This document shows positions 27,360 through 36,491 of a DNA stretch of 64,000 nucleotides, one piece after another (positions within the stretch are counted from its first letter, which is position 1; each line of letters opens with the position of its first letter). The translations under genes were made by a program, and so were the position numbers. The notes beneath the pieces were generated by a model that did no database searches, was not told where the DNA came from, and saw nothing but the letters and a program-made list of their open reading frames with translations. Origin of the DNA: Microbacterium hydrocarbonoxydans (GTDB lineage: Bacteria; Actinomycetota; Actinomycetes; Actinomycetales; Microbacteriaceae); NCBI RefSeq assembly GCF_011752045.1, contig NZ_JAAKXW010000003.1, positions 496,001 through 560,000 of the forward strand. The letters run 5' to 3'.

Positions 27360-27806
27360 ATGGCCGACCACGAGAAGAACTTCACCGCCGAGGAGCGCGA
27401 CGCCATGAAGGCCGCCGCCGCGGAGAAGAGGACAGCGCGCTCGCGCGCCAAGAAGTCGCCGGAGGAGGTCCGCGCCGAGGGCGAGACAGACATCAAGGCG
27501 GCGATCGAGAAGCTCACCGCTGCCGACCAGGCCATCGCCACCGGGCTGCACGAGCTCGTCTCCGAGGTCGCCCCCGAGCTCGTCCCGCGCACCTACTACG
27601 GCATGCCGGCGTGGGGGAGGGACGGCAAGGTGCTCTGCTTCTTCCAGCCGGCGAGCAAGTTCAAGACCCGCTACGGCACCTTCGGCTTCGAGCAGCAGGC
27701 GAACCTCGATGACGGCACCCTGTGGCCCACGGCCTACGCGGTGCTCGAGCTCACCCCCGAGAACCGGGAGTTCCTCGCCGAGCGCATCCGTCATGCGGTG
27801 AGCTGA
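27360..27806 (+). CDS. DUF1801/YdhG-like domain protein
   Basis: 148 residues. A charged helical N-terminus (about 1-50, rich in Ala, Lys, Glu) precedes a YdhG/DUF1801 domain with VPRTYYGMPAWGRDGKVLCFFQPASKFKTRYGTFGF. The domain is of unknown function and often occurs in stand-alone cytoplasmic proteins. A ribosome site (aggaaagga) precedes the ATG. The gene appears monocistronic, and its end lies 30 bases before the aroG leader ORF. Confidence 0.85.
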   Translation: MADHEKNFTAEERDAMKAAAAEKRTARSRAKKSPEEVRAEGETDIKAAIEKLTAADQAIATGLHELVSEVAPELVPRTYYGMPAWGRDGKVLCFFQPASKFKTRYGTFGFEQQANLDDGTLWPTAYAVLELTPENREFLAERIRHAVS

Positions 27807-27822
27807 GGTCCGCGCGATGGGG

Positions 27823-27828
27823 TAGGGT
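27823..27828 (+). promoter_or_regulatory. Possible -10 of the aroG leader transcript
   Basis: TAGGGT lies eight bases before the ATG of the leader peptide, with no ribosome site between. This fits a leaderless leader-peptide transcript. Confidence 0.45.
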
Positions 27829-27836
27829 CTTCTTCC

Positions 27837-27893
27837 ATGACCCGTTGGTATGCGTATTTCGAGTCGGCTCTGGAGGGGCCGTCGCGGGACTGA
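27837..27893 (+). CDS. Aromatic amino acid leader peptide (18 aa) of aroG
   Basis: The peptide MTRWYAYFESALEGPSRD has Trp, two Tyr and Phe within residues 4-8. It ends 107 bases before DAHP synthase and is followed by alternative hairpins. This is the classical layout of ribosome-mediated attenuation: stalling at aromatic codons when charged tRNAs are scarce would change the downstream fold. It is read directly; function is inferred from the trp/phe leader paradigm. Confidence 0.8.
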   Translation: MTRWYAYFESALEGPSRD

Positions 27894-27909
27894 CGCGTAC
27901 CGACACCTT

Positions 27910-27964
27910 CAGAGCCGACAGGGCAGAGCATCCGCTCTGCCCTTCGCCGTTTCGGCGGGCTCTG
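27910..27964 (+). promoter_or_regulatory. Attenuator hairpins of aroG
   Basis: A 9-bp stem (27920-27928 with 27935-27943, AGGGCAGAG/CTCTGCCCT) competes with CAGAGCC (27910-27916) pairing to GGCTCTG (27958-27964). CTCTGC recurs at 27935 and 27960, allowing exclusive folds. No T-tract follows, so the switch may act on transcription via another route or on translation. Confidence 0.65.
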
Positions 27965-28000
27965 CATCGGGTCCGCCCTCATCAGGACAGGACCCACAGC

Positions 28001-29077
<1,077 letters not shown>

Positions 29078-29080
29078 GCG

Positions 29081-29341
29081 TCAGGCCTTCCGCACGTTCA
29101 GAAGCTGCCAGCCGTCGGGAACCTTCGCGAGAAGGGCGTCCAGGTCCTCGGCCTCGACCTCGGTGACCTGGTCGCGGCGGGCGAAGGTGCCGACGGCCTT
29201 CAGCACCGCGGCGCCCTTGATCATCTCCACCGGGGACGACACGATGTCGAAGCCCTCCGGCCGCTGCGCCTCGAGCTGCGCCTGGATGTCAGCGAGATCC
29301 GTTCCCTCGACGGAGACGGACTGGACTTCGACGGGACGCAT
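29081..29341 (-). CDS. Conserved small hypothetical protein
   Basis: 86 residues, MRPVEVQSVSVEGTDLADI, a mixed alpha/beta sequence with no membrane segment. It ends QLLNVRKA and converges on aroG with 3 bases between. An in-frame GTG at 29356 would add five residues (VLIGL); neither start has an ideally placed ribosome site. I do not recognise a family. Confidence 0.7.
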   Translation of the reverse strand: MRPVEVQSVSVEGTDLADIQAQLEAQRPEGFDIVSSPVEMIKGAAVLKAVGTFARRDQVTEVEAEDLDALLAKVPDGWQLLNVRKA

Positions 29342-29387
29342 CAGACCGATCAGCACCCTCCGATCCTACGGGCGACGCCGGCGGGGG

Positions 29388-29393
29388 TAGCGT
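29388..29393 (+). promoter_or_regulatory. -10 of a leaderless promoter (M24 peptidase)
   Basis: TAGCGT ends seven bases before the GTG at 29401. This spacing supports 29401 rather than the in-frame GTG at 29395 as the start. Confidence 0.45.
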
Positions 29394-29400
29394 TGTGCCG

Positions 29401-30516
29401 GTGAGCACACCGCCGTTCCCCGCCTCCGTGTACGCCGCCCGGCTCGACCGCGCCGCCGCCCTCGCCGCGCAGGCGGGGCTGGATGCGATCGTCGTGGGAC
29501 CGGGCCCCGACCTGCAGTATCTGGTCGGCGTCGAGGGCGACACCATCGAGCGCCTCACGGCGCTCGTGCTCGGCCCCGGCATCCGTCCGGAGGTCGTGGT
29601 GCCGCGCATGGAGCTGGCGAAGGTGCGCAGCACCGCCGTGGGCGAGCTCGGTCTCGCCGTGTCCGACTGGGTGGACGGCGAAGACCCGTACGAGCTCGTC
29701 GCCGCCGTGGTCGGCGCGGTCTCCCGGGTGGGCGTCTCCGACGCGCTGCCGGCCCTGCACGTCATCCCGATCGGCGACCGCCTCGGGGTCGGCCTCGAGC
29801 TCGCGACGCCGGTGCTCCGCGAAGGCCGGATGATCAAGGACGCCGCCGAGATCGCGGAGCTTCGTCGCGCCGGCTCTGCCATCGACGCCGTGCACCGCCG
29901 AGTGCCGGAGTGGCTGCGGGCCGGCCGGACCGAGCGCGAGGTCGCCGCCGACATCGCCGAGGCGATCGTCGCAGAGGGCCACCGCACGGTGGAGTTCGTC
30001 ATCGTCGGTTCGGGCCCGAACGGCGCAGACCCGCACCACGAGGTCTCCGACCGGGTGATCGAGGACGGGGATGTCGTGGTCGTCGATATCGGAGGCGCCG
30101 TGCCCAGCGGCTACAACTCCGACAGCACCCGCACTTACGTCGTCGGCTCCGCGGACCCGGAGGCGGCCGAGCGCATCGCCGTGCTCGTGCGCGCGCAGCA
30201 GGCCGCCGTGGATGCCGTGCGCCCAGGGGTGACCGCTGCGCAGGTGGATGCGGCCGCCCGTCAGGTGCTCGCGGATGCCGGGCTCGCCGAGGCCTTCCTG
30301 CACCGCACCGGTCACGGCATCGGCGTCTCGGTGCACGAGGAGCCGTACATCGCCCCCGGCAACGATCTCGTGCTGCGCGAGGGCATGGCGTTCAGCGTCG
30401 AGCCGGGCATCTACTTCCCCGGCCGGTGGGGTTCGCGGATCGAGGACATCGTCGTCGTCACCGCCGAGGGCTGCGAGCGGCTGAACACCGTCGCGCACGG
30501 GCTCACCGCGGTCTGA
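29401..30516 (+). CDS. Xaa-Pro peptidase, M24 family
   Basis: 371 residues. An N-terminal creatinase-like domain (about 1-130) precedes the pita-bread metallopeptidase domain. Metal ligands are visible: Asp in VVVDIGGAVPSGYNSDSTRTY, His in HRTGHGIGVSVHEEPYI, and Glu in GMAFSVEPGIYFPGRWGSRIEDI. It removes residues before proline, using two metals, in the cytoplasm. It is divergent from the small hypothetical gene. The choice of GTG start rests on the -10 spacing. Confidence 0.92.
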   Translation: MSTPPFPASVYAARLDRAAALAAQAGLDAIVVGPGPDLQYLVGVEGDTIERLTALVLGPGIRPEVVVPRMELAKVRSTAVGELGLAVSDWVDGEDPYELVAAVVGAVSRVGVSDALPALHVIPIGDRLGVGLELATPVLREGRMIKDAAEIAELRRAGSAIDAVHRRVPEWLRAGRTEREVAADIAEAIVAEGHRTVEFVIVGSGPNGADPHHEVSDRVIEDGDVVVVDIGGAVPSGYNSDSTRTYVVGSADPEAAERIAVLVRAQQAAVDAVRPGVTAAQVDAAARQVLADAGLAEAFLHRTGHGIGVSVHEEPYIAPGNDLVLREGMAFSVEPGIYFPGRWGSRIEDIVVVTAEGCERLNTVAHGLTAV

Positions 30517-30549
30517 GCATCCCCCAGCCGGTCGCGACGACGTGCGGAC

Positions 30550-31680
30550 TCAGCGACCGATCGCGTCGAGGGCGGCCCCGAGCCGGGCGACGGTGCCGTC
30601 GACGTCTCCGAGCTTGTCCAGCCCGAACAGGCCGACGCGGAACGTGGAGAAGCCCTCCGGCTCGCCGCAGTGCAGCGGCACGCCGGCGGCGATCTGCAGC
30701 CCCTGCTCGCGGAAGCGCGCGCCGTTCTTCAGCGCCGGGTCGTCGGTGTGCACGACGACCACGCTTGGTGCGGCGAACTCGTGTGCGGCGACGGAGGGGA
30801 GTCCGCGGGCCGAGAGCAGGGCGCGCACCCGGCCGCCGAGGTCGATCTGCGCCTCGCGGAGGATGCCGAACCCGCGATCGCGGGTCTCGATCATCTGCGC
30901 GAGGTTGCGGGTGATCGAGTCGGTCGGCATCGTCGCGTGATAGCCCGCGGAGCCCTCGCGGTAGCCGTCCGAGATCGACAGCCACCGGCCGAGATCCATC
31001 GCGAAGCTCGTCGCAGTGCCCGCCTCGACGGCGGCGCGTCCGGCGGCGCTCAGCATCACGTAGCCGGCGCCCGGCGTGCCGGACCAGCCCTTCTGCGGGG
31101 CGCTGATGAGCACGTCCACGCCGAGCGCGCCCATGTCAACCCACATCGCGCCGGAGGCGATGCAGTCGAGGACGAGCACGCCGCCGACCTCGTGCACGGC
31201 ATCCGCCAGCGCGCGCACGTACTCGTCGGGGAGGATCATCCCGGCGGCGGTCTCCACGTGCGGGGCGAACACGACCTCGGGCTTCCCGGCGCGGATGGTC
31301 TGGACGACCTCCTCGATCGGCATCGGGGCCCACGCGGACTGCAGCCCGTCATCTGCCGGGCGGGCCTGGCAGACGGTCGTGGCCGCACTGATGCCGCCCA
31401 TCTCGAGGATCTGCGACCACCGGTACGAGAAGAGCCCGTTGCGCACGACGAGCACTCGCCGCCCGGTGGCGAGCTGACGCGCCACCGATTCCATCGCGTA
31501 GCTGCCGCCGCCGTTCACGATCGCCGCGCTCTCCGCCCCGTACGCCTCGCAGAGGATGCCGAGGGTCTGCTGCATGACGCCGATGAAGCGGGCGGACATG
31601 TGGTTCAGCGACCGGTCGGTGAACACGACCGAGTACTCCAGCAGTCCGTCGGGATCGATGTCGGCGTGGGGAAGGCTCAT
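30550..31680 (-). CDS. Class V aminotransferase (alanine-glyoxylate/serine-pyruvate type)
   Basis: 376 residues, PLP-dependent. The Schiff-base lysine is in SAPQKGWSGTPGAGYVML, and LVLDCIASGAMWVDMGALGVDVL provides the cofactor Asp. ESAAIVNGGGSYAMESVARQLATGRRVLVV is the phosphate-binding region. It transfers amino groups between small amino and keto acids; the donor pair is uncertain. The ATG at 31680 is used. An open frame continues far upstream through ilvD in another frame, but that is not coding. It follows ilvD after 134 bases that hold a palindromic repeat. Confidence 0.88.
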   Translation of the reverse strand: MSLPHADIDPDGLLEYSVVFTDRSLNHMSARFIGVMQQTLGILCEAYGAESAAIVNGGGSYAMESVARQLATGRRVLVVRNGLFSYRWSQILEMGGISAATTVCQARPADDGLQSAWAPMPIEEVVQTIRAGKPEVVFAPHVETAAGMILPDEYVRALADAVHEVGGVLVLDCIASGAMWVDMGALGVDVLISAPQKGWSGTPGAGYVMLSAAGRAAVEAGTATSFAMDLGRWLSISDGYREGSAGYHATMPTDSITRNLAQMIETRDRGFGILREAQIDLGGRVRALLSARGLPSVAAHEFAAPSVVVVHTDDPALKNGARFREQGLQIAAGVPLHCGEPEGFSTFRVGLFGLDKLGDVDGTVARLGAALDAIGR

Positions 31681-31736
31681 GTGCCCAGTCTGGCAGTGAC
31701 CGTGGGGAAAGAGGAGGCCGCGACATCCCTCGGCCC

Positions 31737-31814
31737 GGGAGGAGAAGTCCCGTTCGGGCTGGGGAATCCGTGCGGATGCTCCTCCCGAGCGGGCGTTCTC
31801 CTCCCGAGCGGGCG
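31737..31814. repeat. Dispersed palindromic repeat, family C copy 1
   Basis: About 78 bases between ilvD and the aminotransferase gene share a pattern with 40636-40713: cgggaggagaa, gttcgggctg.ggaatcc, cctcccgagcg.gcg and ctcctcccgag. The ends are complementary (CGGGAGGAGAA/TTCTCCTCCCG), so the unit can fold into a long hairpin. It may double as the ilvD terminator. Confidence 0.65.
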
Positions 31815-33716
31815 TCAGACGAGGGCGGCGGCGCGGAGCTCCTGCTCGCGCATCGCGCGCTCGACGGCCTCGACGTCGCGCACGGCGCCGCGGTCGGCCG
31901 AGGTCGCCATCGCCGCGTACGCGCGCAGCGCGAGAGACACCGGGCGCTGCCGCTCGACCGGGCGGTAGCCGCCGTTCTCCAGCAGGCGCGCGCGGCGCTC
32001 CTCGAGCACGGCGTCGTCGACGCGCAGGCTCATGCCGCGGTTCGGGATGTCGATGTCGATGATGTCGCCGTCCTCGACCAGCGCGATGATGCCGCCGCTC
32101 GCCGCCTCCGGGGAGACGTGGCCGATGGAGAGACCCGAGGTGCCGCCGGAGAAGCGGCCGTCGGTGACGAGCGCGCAGACCTTGCCGAGACCGCGGCCCT
32201 TGAGGAACGAGGTCGGGTGCAGCATCTCCTGCATGCCCGGGCCGCCCTTCGGGCCCTCGTAGCGGATGACGACGACGTCGCCGGGCTGCACCTTCTTGCC
32301 GAGGATCTTCGCGACGGCCTCCTCCTGCGACTCGCAGACCACGGCGGGGCCGGAGAACACGAGGATGGACGGATCGACGCCGGCGGTCTTCACGACGGCG
32401 CCGTCGACCGCGAGGTTGCCGCGCAGCACGGCGAGGCCGCCGTCCACGGAGTAGGCGTGCTCGGCCGAGCGGATGCAGCCGCCCTCGGCATCCGTGTCCA
32501 ACTCCGCCCAGCGCTCGGACTGCGAGAACGCGCTCGACGAGCGCACGCCGCCGGGAGCCGCGTGCCAGAGGTCCTGCGCGGTCTCGGTCGCCGTTCCTCC
32601 GCGGATGTCCCAGTCGGCGAGCCAGCTCGCCAGCGACTCGGAGTGGATCGAGGAGACGTCCTCGTTGAGGAGTCCGGCGCGGTGCAGCTCCCCGAGGATG
32701 GTGGGGATGCCGCCGGCGCGGTGCACGTCCTCCATGTAATACATCCGGCCGTACGCCGGGTTCGGGGCGATCTTCGCCAGGCAGGGGACGCGGCGCGAGA
32801 TGGCGTCGATCTCGTCGAGGCCGAAGTCGATGCCGGCCTCGTGCGCGGCGGCGAGGAGATGCAGGATCGTGTTCGTCGACCCGCCCATGGCGATGTCGAG
32901 GGCCATGGCGTTCGCGAAGGCGGCGGGGCTCGCGACGGCGCGGGGGAGCACCGAGGCGTCGTCCTCGTCGTAGAACGCCTTCGTGATCTGCACGGCGACC
33001 TCGCCGGCCTTCTCGTAGAGCGCGCGGCGGGCGGTGTGGGTAGCGAGCACCGAGCCGTTGCCGGGGAGGGCGAGGCCGAGCGCCTCGACGAGGCAGTTCA
33101 TCGAGTTCGCCGTGAACATGCCGGAGCAGGAGCCGCAGGTCGGGCAGGCGTTCTCCTCGATGCGCTGGATGTCGGCATCCGACACCGTGTCGTTCGCGGC
33201 CTCGGAGATCGCGTCGACGAGGTCGAGGGTGCGCACGGTGCCGTCGACGAGGGTCGCGCGTCCGGACTCCATCGGGCCGCCGGAGACGAACACCGTGGGG
33301 ATGTTCAGGCGCAGCGCCGCCATGAGCATGCCGGGGGTGATCTTGTCGCAGTTGGAGATGCAGACGAGCGCATCGGCCTGGTGCGCGTTGACCATGTACT
33401 CGACGGAGTCGGCGATGAGGTCGCGGGAGGGCAGCGAGTAGAGCATCCCGCCGTGGCCCATCGCGATGCCGTCGTCGACGGCGATGGTGTTGAACTCGCG
33501 CGGGATGCCGCCGGCGGCCGAGATGGCGTCGGAGACGATGCGGCCGACGGGCTGCAGGTGCGTGTGGCCGGGGACGAACTCGGTGAAGCTGTTCGCCACG
33601 GCGATCATCGGCTTGCCGAAGTCGGCGGCGTTCACGCCGGCGGCACGGAACAGGGCGCGGGCACCGGCGGCGTTGCGGCCGTGGGTGACGGTGCGGGAGC
33701 GAAGAGGGGTGGGCAT
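31815..33716 (-). CDS. ilvD: Dihydroxy-acid dehydratase
   Basis: 633 residues, slightly longer than the usual 550-620. The iron-sulfur cysteines are in [11 protein letters not shown] and [42 protein letters not shown] is the C-terminal IlvD/Edd signature. It dehydrates dihydroxy acids in valine, leucine and isoleucine synthesis (and for pantothenate). The ATG at 33716 starts [27 protein letters not shown]. No other ilv genes are nearby. It is divergent from an MmyB-like regulator across 76 bases. Confidence 0.96.
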   Translation of the reverse strand: MPTPLRSRTVTHGRNAAGARALFRAAGVNAADFGKPMIAVANSFTEFVPGHTHLQPVGRIVSDAISAAGGIPREFNTIAVDDGIAMGHGGMLYSLPSRDLIADSVEYMVNAHQADALVCISNCDKITPGMLMAALRLNIPTVFVSGGPMESGRATLVDGTVRTLDLVDAISEAANDTVSDADIQRIEENACPTCGSCSGMFTANSMNCLVEALGLALPGNGSVLATHTARRALYEKAGEVAVQITKAFYDEDDASVLPRAVASPAAFANAMALDIAMGGSTNTILHLLAAAHEAGIDFGLDEIDAISRRVPCLAKIAPNPAYGRMYYMEDVHRAGGIPTILGELHRAGLLNEDVSSIHSESLASWLADWDIRGGTATETAQDLWHAAPGGVRSSSAFSQSERWAELDTDAEGGCIRSAEHAYSVDGGLAVLRGNLAVDGAVVKTAGVDPSILVFSGPAVVCESQEEAVAKILGKKVQPGDVVVIRYEGPKGGPGMQEMLHPTSFLKGRGLGKVCALVTDGRFSGGTSGLSIGHVSPEAASGGIIALVEDGDIIDIDIPNRGMSLRVDDAVLEERRARLLENGGYRPVERQRPVSLALRAYAAMATSADRGAVRDVEAVERAMREQELRAAALV

Positions 33717-33792
33717 TCTTCCACTGTGGAGCGTGGTCGGTGACGGGGGAAGTCGGCGTTGATACTAGTAGTGAGAGCACTAGGTTTGTGTC

Positions 33793-34620
33793 ATGGCCAC
33801 CGACGAGCAGCAGCGCAAGGAGCTCGGCGCCTTCCTGCGCGCTCGGCGCGAGAAGCTCGACCGGGCCTCGTTCGGCCTCCCGCCGGCGGGGCGCGGGCGC
33901 ACGGTCGGCCTGCGTCGCGAGGAGATCTCGTTCCTCTCCGGCGTGAGCGTCACCTGGTACACCTGGCTCGAGCAGGGACGCGACATCAACCCGTCACGGC
34001 AGGTGCTGGATGCCGTCGCCACGACGCTGCACCTGACCGTCGCCGAGCACGACTACGTGCTCACCCTCGCCGGCTTCGCCCCCACCAGGCCGGGCGCGGT
34101 GACCGCGGTCGAGACGGCGCCGGCGCATGTGCAGCGGTTCCTCGACGCGCTCGATGAGCATCCGGCCTACGCGCTCGCGCCGGACTGGGGGATCGCCGGC
34201 TGGAACTCCGCGTACGAGGCGCTGTATCCCAGCGTCGGCACGATCGCACCCGAGGACCGGAATCTGCTCTGGCTCATCTTCACAGACCCCGCGGTGCGGG
34301 AGCTGCTCGACGACTGGGACGACACCAGCCGCCGGTTCCTCGCCGAGTTCCGCGCCGAGGCCGGTCCCCGGCTGGGCGACCCCCGCTATCGCGACCTCGT
34401 CGGCCGGCTCATGGAGGCCAGCCCCGAGTTCCGCGAGCGGTGGGAGAGCCACGGCGTGGGCGGCTTCGAGTCTCGCGAGCGCGTGTTCCGGCATCCGTCG
34501 CTCGGCCGTCTCGTGTTCGAGCACCACCAGCTGCGCCCCTCGGACCTCGCCGATGTGCAGCTCGTGGTGTACGTGGCGGATGCCGGCACGCGGGAGCGGT
34601 TCGCGGCGCGGAATCGCTGA
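33793..34620 (+). CDS. MmyB-like XRE-family transcriptional regulator
   Basis: 275 residues. The N-terminal helix-turn-helix (about 8-75) includes LGAFLRARREKLDRASFGLP and the motif GLRREEISFLSGVSVTWYTWLEQGRDINPSRQVLDAVATTL. The C-terminal half is an MmyB-type ligand-binding domain (PAYALAPDWGIAGWNSAYEALYP, then FRHPSLGRLVFEHHQLRPSDL). Family members often regulate a divergent oxidoreductase or transporter; here the divergent gene is ilvD, and a role in its control is possible but not shown. ACTAGTAGTGAGAGCACTAG lies between the two genes and could hold its operator. Confidence 0.9.
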   Translation: MATDEQQRKELGAFLRARREKLDRASFGLPPAGRGRTVGLRREEISFLSGVSVTWYTWLEQGRDINPSRQVLDAVATTLHLTVAEHDYVLTLAGFAPTRPGAVTAVETAPAHVQRFLDALDEHPAYALAPDWGIAGWNSAYEALYPSVGTIAPEDRNLLWLIFTDPAVRELLDDWDDTSRRFLAEFRAEAGPRLGDPRYRDLVGRLMEASPEFRERWESHGVGGFESRERVFRHPSLGRLVFEHHQLRPSDLADVQLVVYVADAGTRERFAARNR

Positions 34621-34632
34621 CCTCCAAACCAA

Positions 34633-34674
34633 CACAAACAAACTTCTGAATTTCTTTACTTCGGTTTGAGTGTG
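34633..34674. promoter_or_regulatory. Probable FruR operator and fru promoter
   Basis: Upstream of the fru operon, an AT-rich stretch unlike its surroundings carries CACAAACAAAC (34633-34643) and its imperfect inverse GTTTGAGTGTG (34664-34674). DeoR-type regulators commonly bind such half-sites near their own gene. Binding is inferred. Confidence 0.55.
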
Positions 34675-34743
34675 TGTCACAATCGTGGCTACGGCGGCCG
34701 CGATCACCGAAGACGCGGCGCCGACAGGACGAAGGGGCCCGGA

Positions 34744-35505
34744 ATGTACGCAGCCGAGCGACAGCAGCGCATCCTCGAGATGGCGCGCGCTGCGAGCCGC
34801 GTCGAGGTGGCCGGCACGGCCGAGGCCCTGGACGTCACCCCGGAGACCATTCGCCGCGATCTCTCCGCGCTCGAGCGCCGCGGACTCCTGCGCCGCGTGC
34901 ACGGCGGAGCGATCCCGGTCGAGCGCCTCGAGGCCGAGCCGACGTTCGACGCACGCCTCGGCCGGCGCACCGAGGCGAAGCGGCGCATCGCGACTCGCGC
35001 CCTGGAGGAGATCGCCGAGGGGGCGACCGTGCTCCTTGACGCCGGATCCACCACGCTCGCGATCGCCGAGGCGCTGCCGCCGGGACTCGCGCTCACCGTC
35101 GTGACCAACAGCCCGGCGATCGGCGCCCTGCTGGCCGCACGGCCGTCGATCGAGCTGCTGCAGCTGGGCGGTCGCGTCCGTCCGACCACCGGTGCGGCGG
35201 TCGGACCGTGGACCGAGACGGCGCTGGCAGGCCTCCGCGTGGACGTGGCCTTCCTCGGTGCGAACGGCTTCGGTGCGACAACCGGCGCGACCACCCCCGA
35301 CCACACCGAGGCGGCCACCAAGAGCGCCATGCTCCGGGCCGGTCGCACGACCGTCGTCGTGGCGGATTCCAGCAAGGCCGACGCGGTGCAGCTGCACTGC
35401 TTCGCCACCCTCGAGGAGGTCGACGTGCTCATCACCGACGCAGAGCTCGACGCCGACATCGCCGAGGAGATCCGCGCCGTCGGCCCGAAGGTGGTGCTCG
35501 CATGA
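34744..35505 (+). CDS. fruR: DeoR-family regulator of the fructose PTS operon
   Basis: 253 residues. The N-terminal DeoR helix-turn-helix reads ERQQRILEMARAASRVEVAGTAEALDVTPETIRRDLSALERRGLLRRVHGGAI. The C-terminal sugar-phosphate isomerase-like sensor has LLDAGSTTLAIAEAL, VTNSP and VADSSKADAVQLHCFA. It probably senses a fructose phosphate and represses the operon. The ATG follows aaggggcccgga. Its end overlaps fruK (ATGA), and FruR-fruK-fruA order is standard in actinobacteria. Confidence 0.92.
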   Translation: MYAAERQQRILEMARAASRVEVAGTAEALDVTPETIRRDLSALERRGLLRRVHGGAIPVERLEAEPTFDARLGRRTEAKRRIATRALEEIAEGATVLLDAGSTTLAIAEALPPGLALTVVTNSPAIGALLAARPSIELLQLGGRVRPTTGAAVGPWTETALAGLRVDVAFLGANGFGATTGATTPDHTEAATKSAMLRAGRTTVVVADSSKADAVQLHCFATLEEVDVLITDAELDADIAEEIRAVGPKVVLA

Positions 35506-36455
35506 TCGTCGCGCTGACCCCCAATCCCAGCATCGATCGCGCGGTCGCCGTCGATGCGCTCACGCGCGGCAGGGTGCTGCGCGCCGAGTCCAGCCGCATC
35601 GACCCGGGAGGCAAGGGCGTCAACGTCGCACGCGCGCTGACCGCCATGGGCGCGGATGCCGTCGCCGTGATTCCGGTCGGCGGTCCCGAGGGCGCACTCC
35701 TCGACGCCCTGCTGGATGCCGCCGGAGTGGCGCGCCGCGCCGTGACCGTCTCCGGCGCGATCCGCATGAACACGAGCATCCTCGAACCCGACGGCACCAC
35801 CACCAAGCTCAACGAGCCGGGTCCGCTTCTCACCGCCGCCGAGGCCGACGCGCTGCTCGACGCCACGCTCGACGAGGCGGTCGCACGCGGGGCCTCCTGG
35901 GTCGCCGGCTGCGGCAGCCTGCCCCCCGGCGCACCGGCGGACCTCTACGCGGGGCTCGTCGAAAGGGCGCGCGCCCGCGGCATCCGCGTGGTCGTCGATT
36001 CTTCCGGTGAGCCGTTCGCGGCCGCCGTCGGCGCCCGCCCCACCCTCGTGAAGCCCAACCGCGAGGAGCTCGCCGAACTGGCCGGCCGCGAGCTCGACAC
36101 CCTCGGCGCGGTGATCGACGAGGCCAGGCGGCTCATCGCCGGCGGCATCGAGCTCGTCGCCGTGAGCCTCGGCCGCGACGGCGCCGTGCTCGTCGGCCCC
36201 GGCGTCCTCGCGCATGCGCGTGCCGTCATCACCGACCCCGTCTCGACGGTCGGCGCCGGCGACTGCATGCTCGCGGGCCTCCTGCACGGCCTCGAATCCG
36301 GCCTCGCACCCGCCGACGCTCTCGCCGAGGGCGTGCGCTGGGGCGCGGCCGCCGTCCGGCTGCCCGGCAGCCAGGTGCCCTCGCCGGCCGATCTCGACGG
36401 CATCCACGTCGAGCTCGCCCACGACCTCGACCCCACGCTTCCCGTCCGCGACTGA
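35502..36455 (+). CDS. fruK: 1-phosphofructokinase
   Basis: 317 residues, PfkB/ribokinase family. The signature GGKGVNVARALTAMGADA is present, with the anion-hole/catalytic DPVSTVGAGDCMLAGLLHGLE near the C-terminus (the catalytic Asp is in GAGD). It phosphorylates fructose 1-phosphate, made by the PTS, to fructose 1,6-bisphosphate. TLNPSIDRAV-like ALTPNPSIDRAV at the N-terminus is typical of FruK rather than 6-phosphofructokinase II. The start overlaps the fruR stop. Confidence 0.94.
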   Translation: MIVALTPNPSIDRAVAVDALTRGRVLRAESSRIDPGGKGVNVARALTAMGADAVAVIPVGGPEGALLDALLDAAGVARRAVTVSGAIRMNTSILEPDGTTTKLNEPGPLLTAAEADALLDATLDEAVARGASWVAGCGSLPPGAPADLYAGLVERARARGIRVVVDSSGEPFAAAVGARPTLVKPNREELAELAGRELDTLGAVIDEARRLIAGGIELVAVSLGRDGAVLVGPGVLAHARAVITDPVSTVGAGDCMLAGLLHGLESGLAPADALAEGVRWGAAAVRLPGSQVPSPADLDGIHVELAHDLDPTLPVRD

Positions 36456-36491
36456 CCGCGGGCCGCACTCTCCCCCACGAAAGGAACCGAA

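Noticed and set aside
30550-33780. A single minus-strand frame of over 1000 codons spanning the aminotransferase and ilvD
   Set aside because: Only the C-terminal part from 31680 down is aminotransferase. The upstream part is a shadow of ilvD in another frame.
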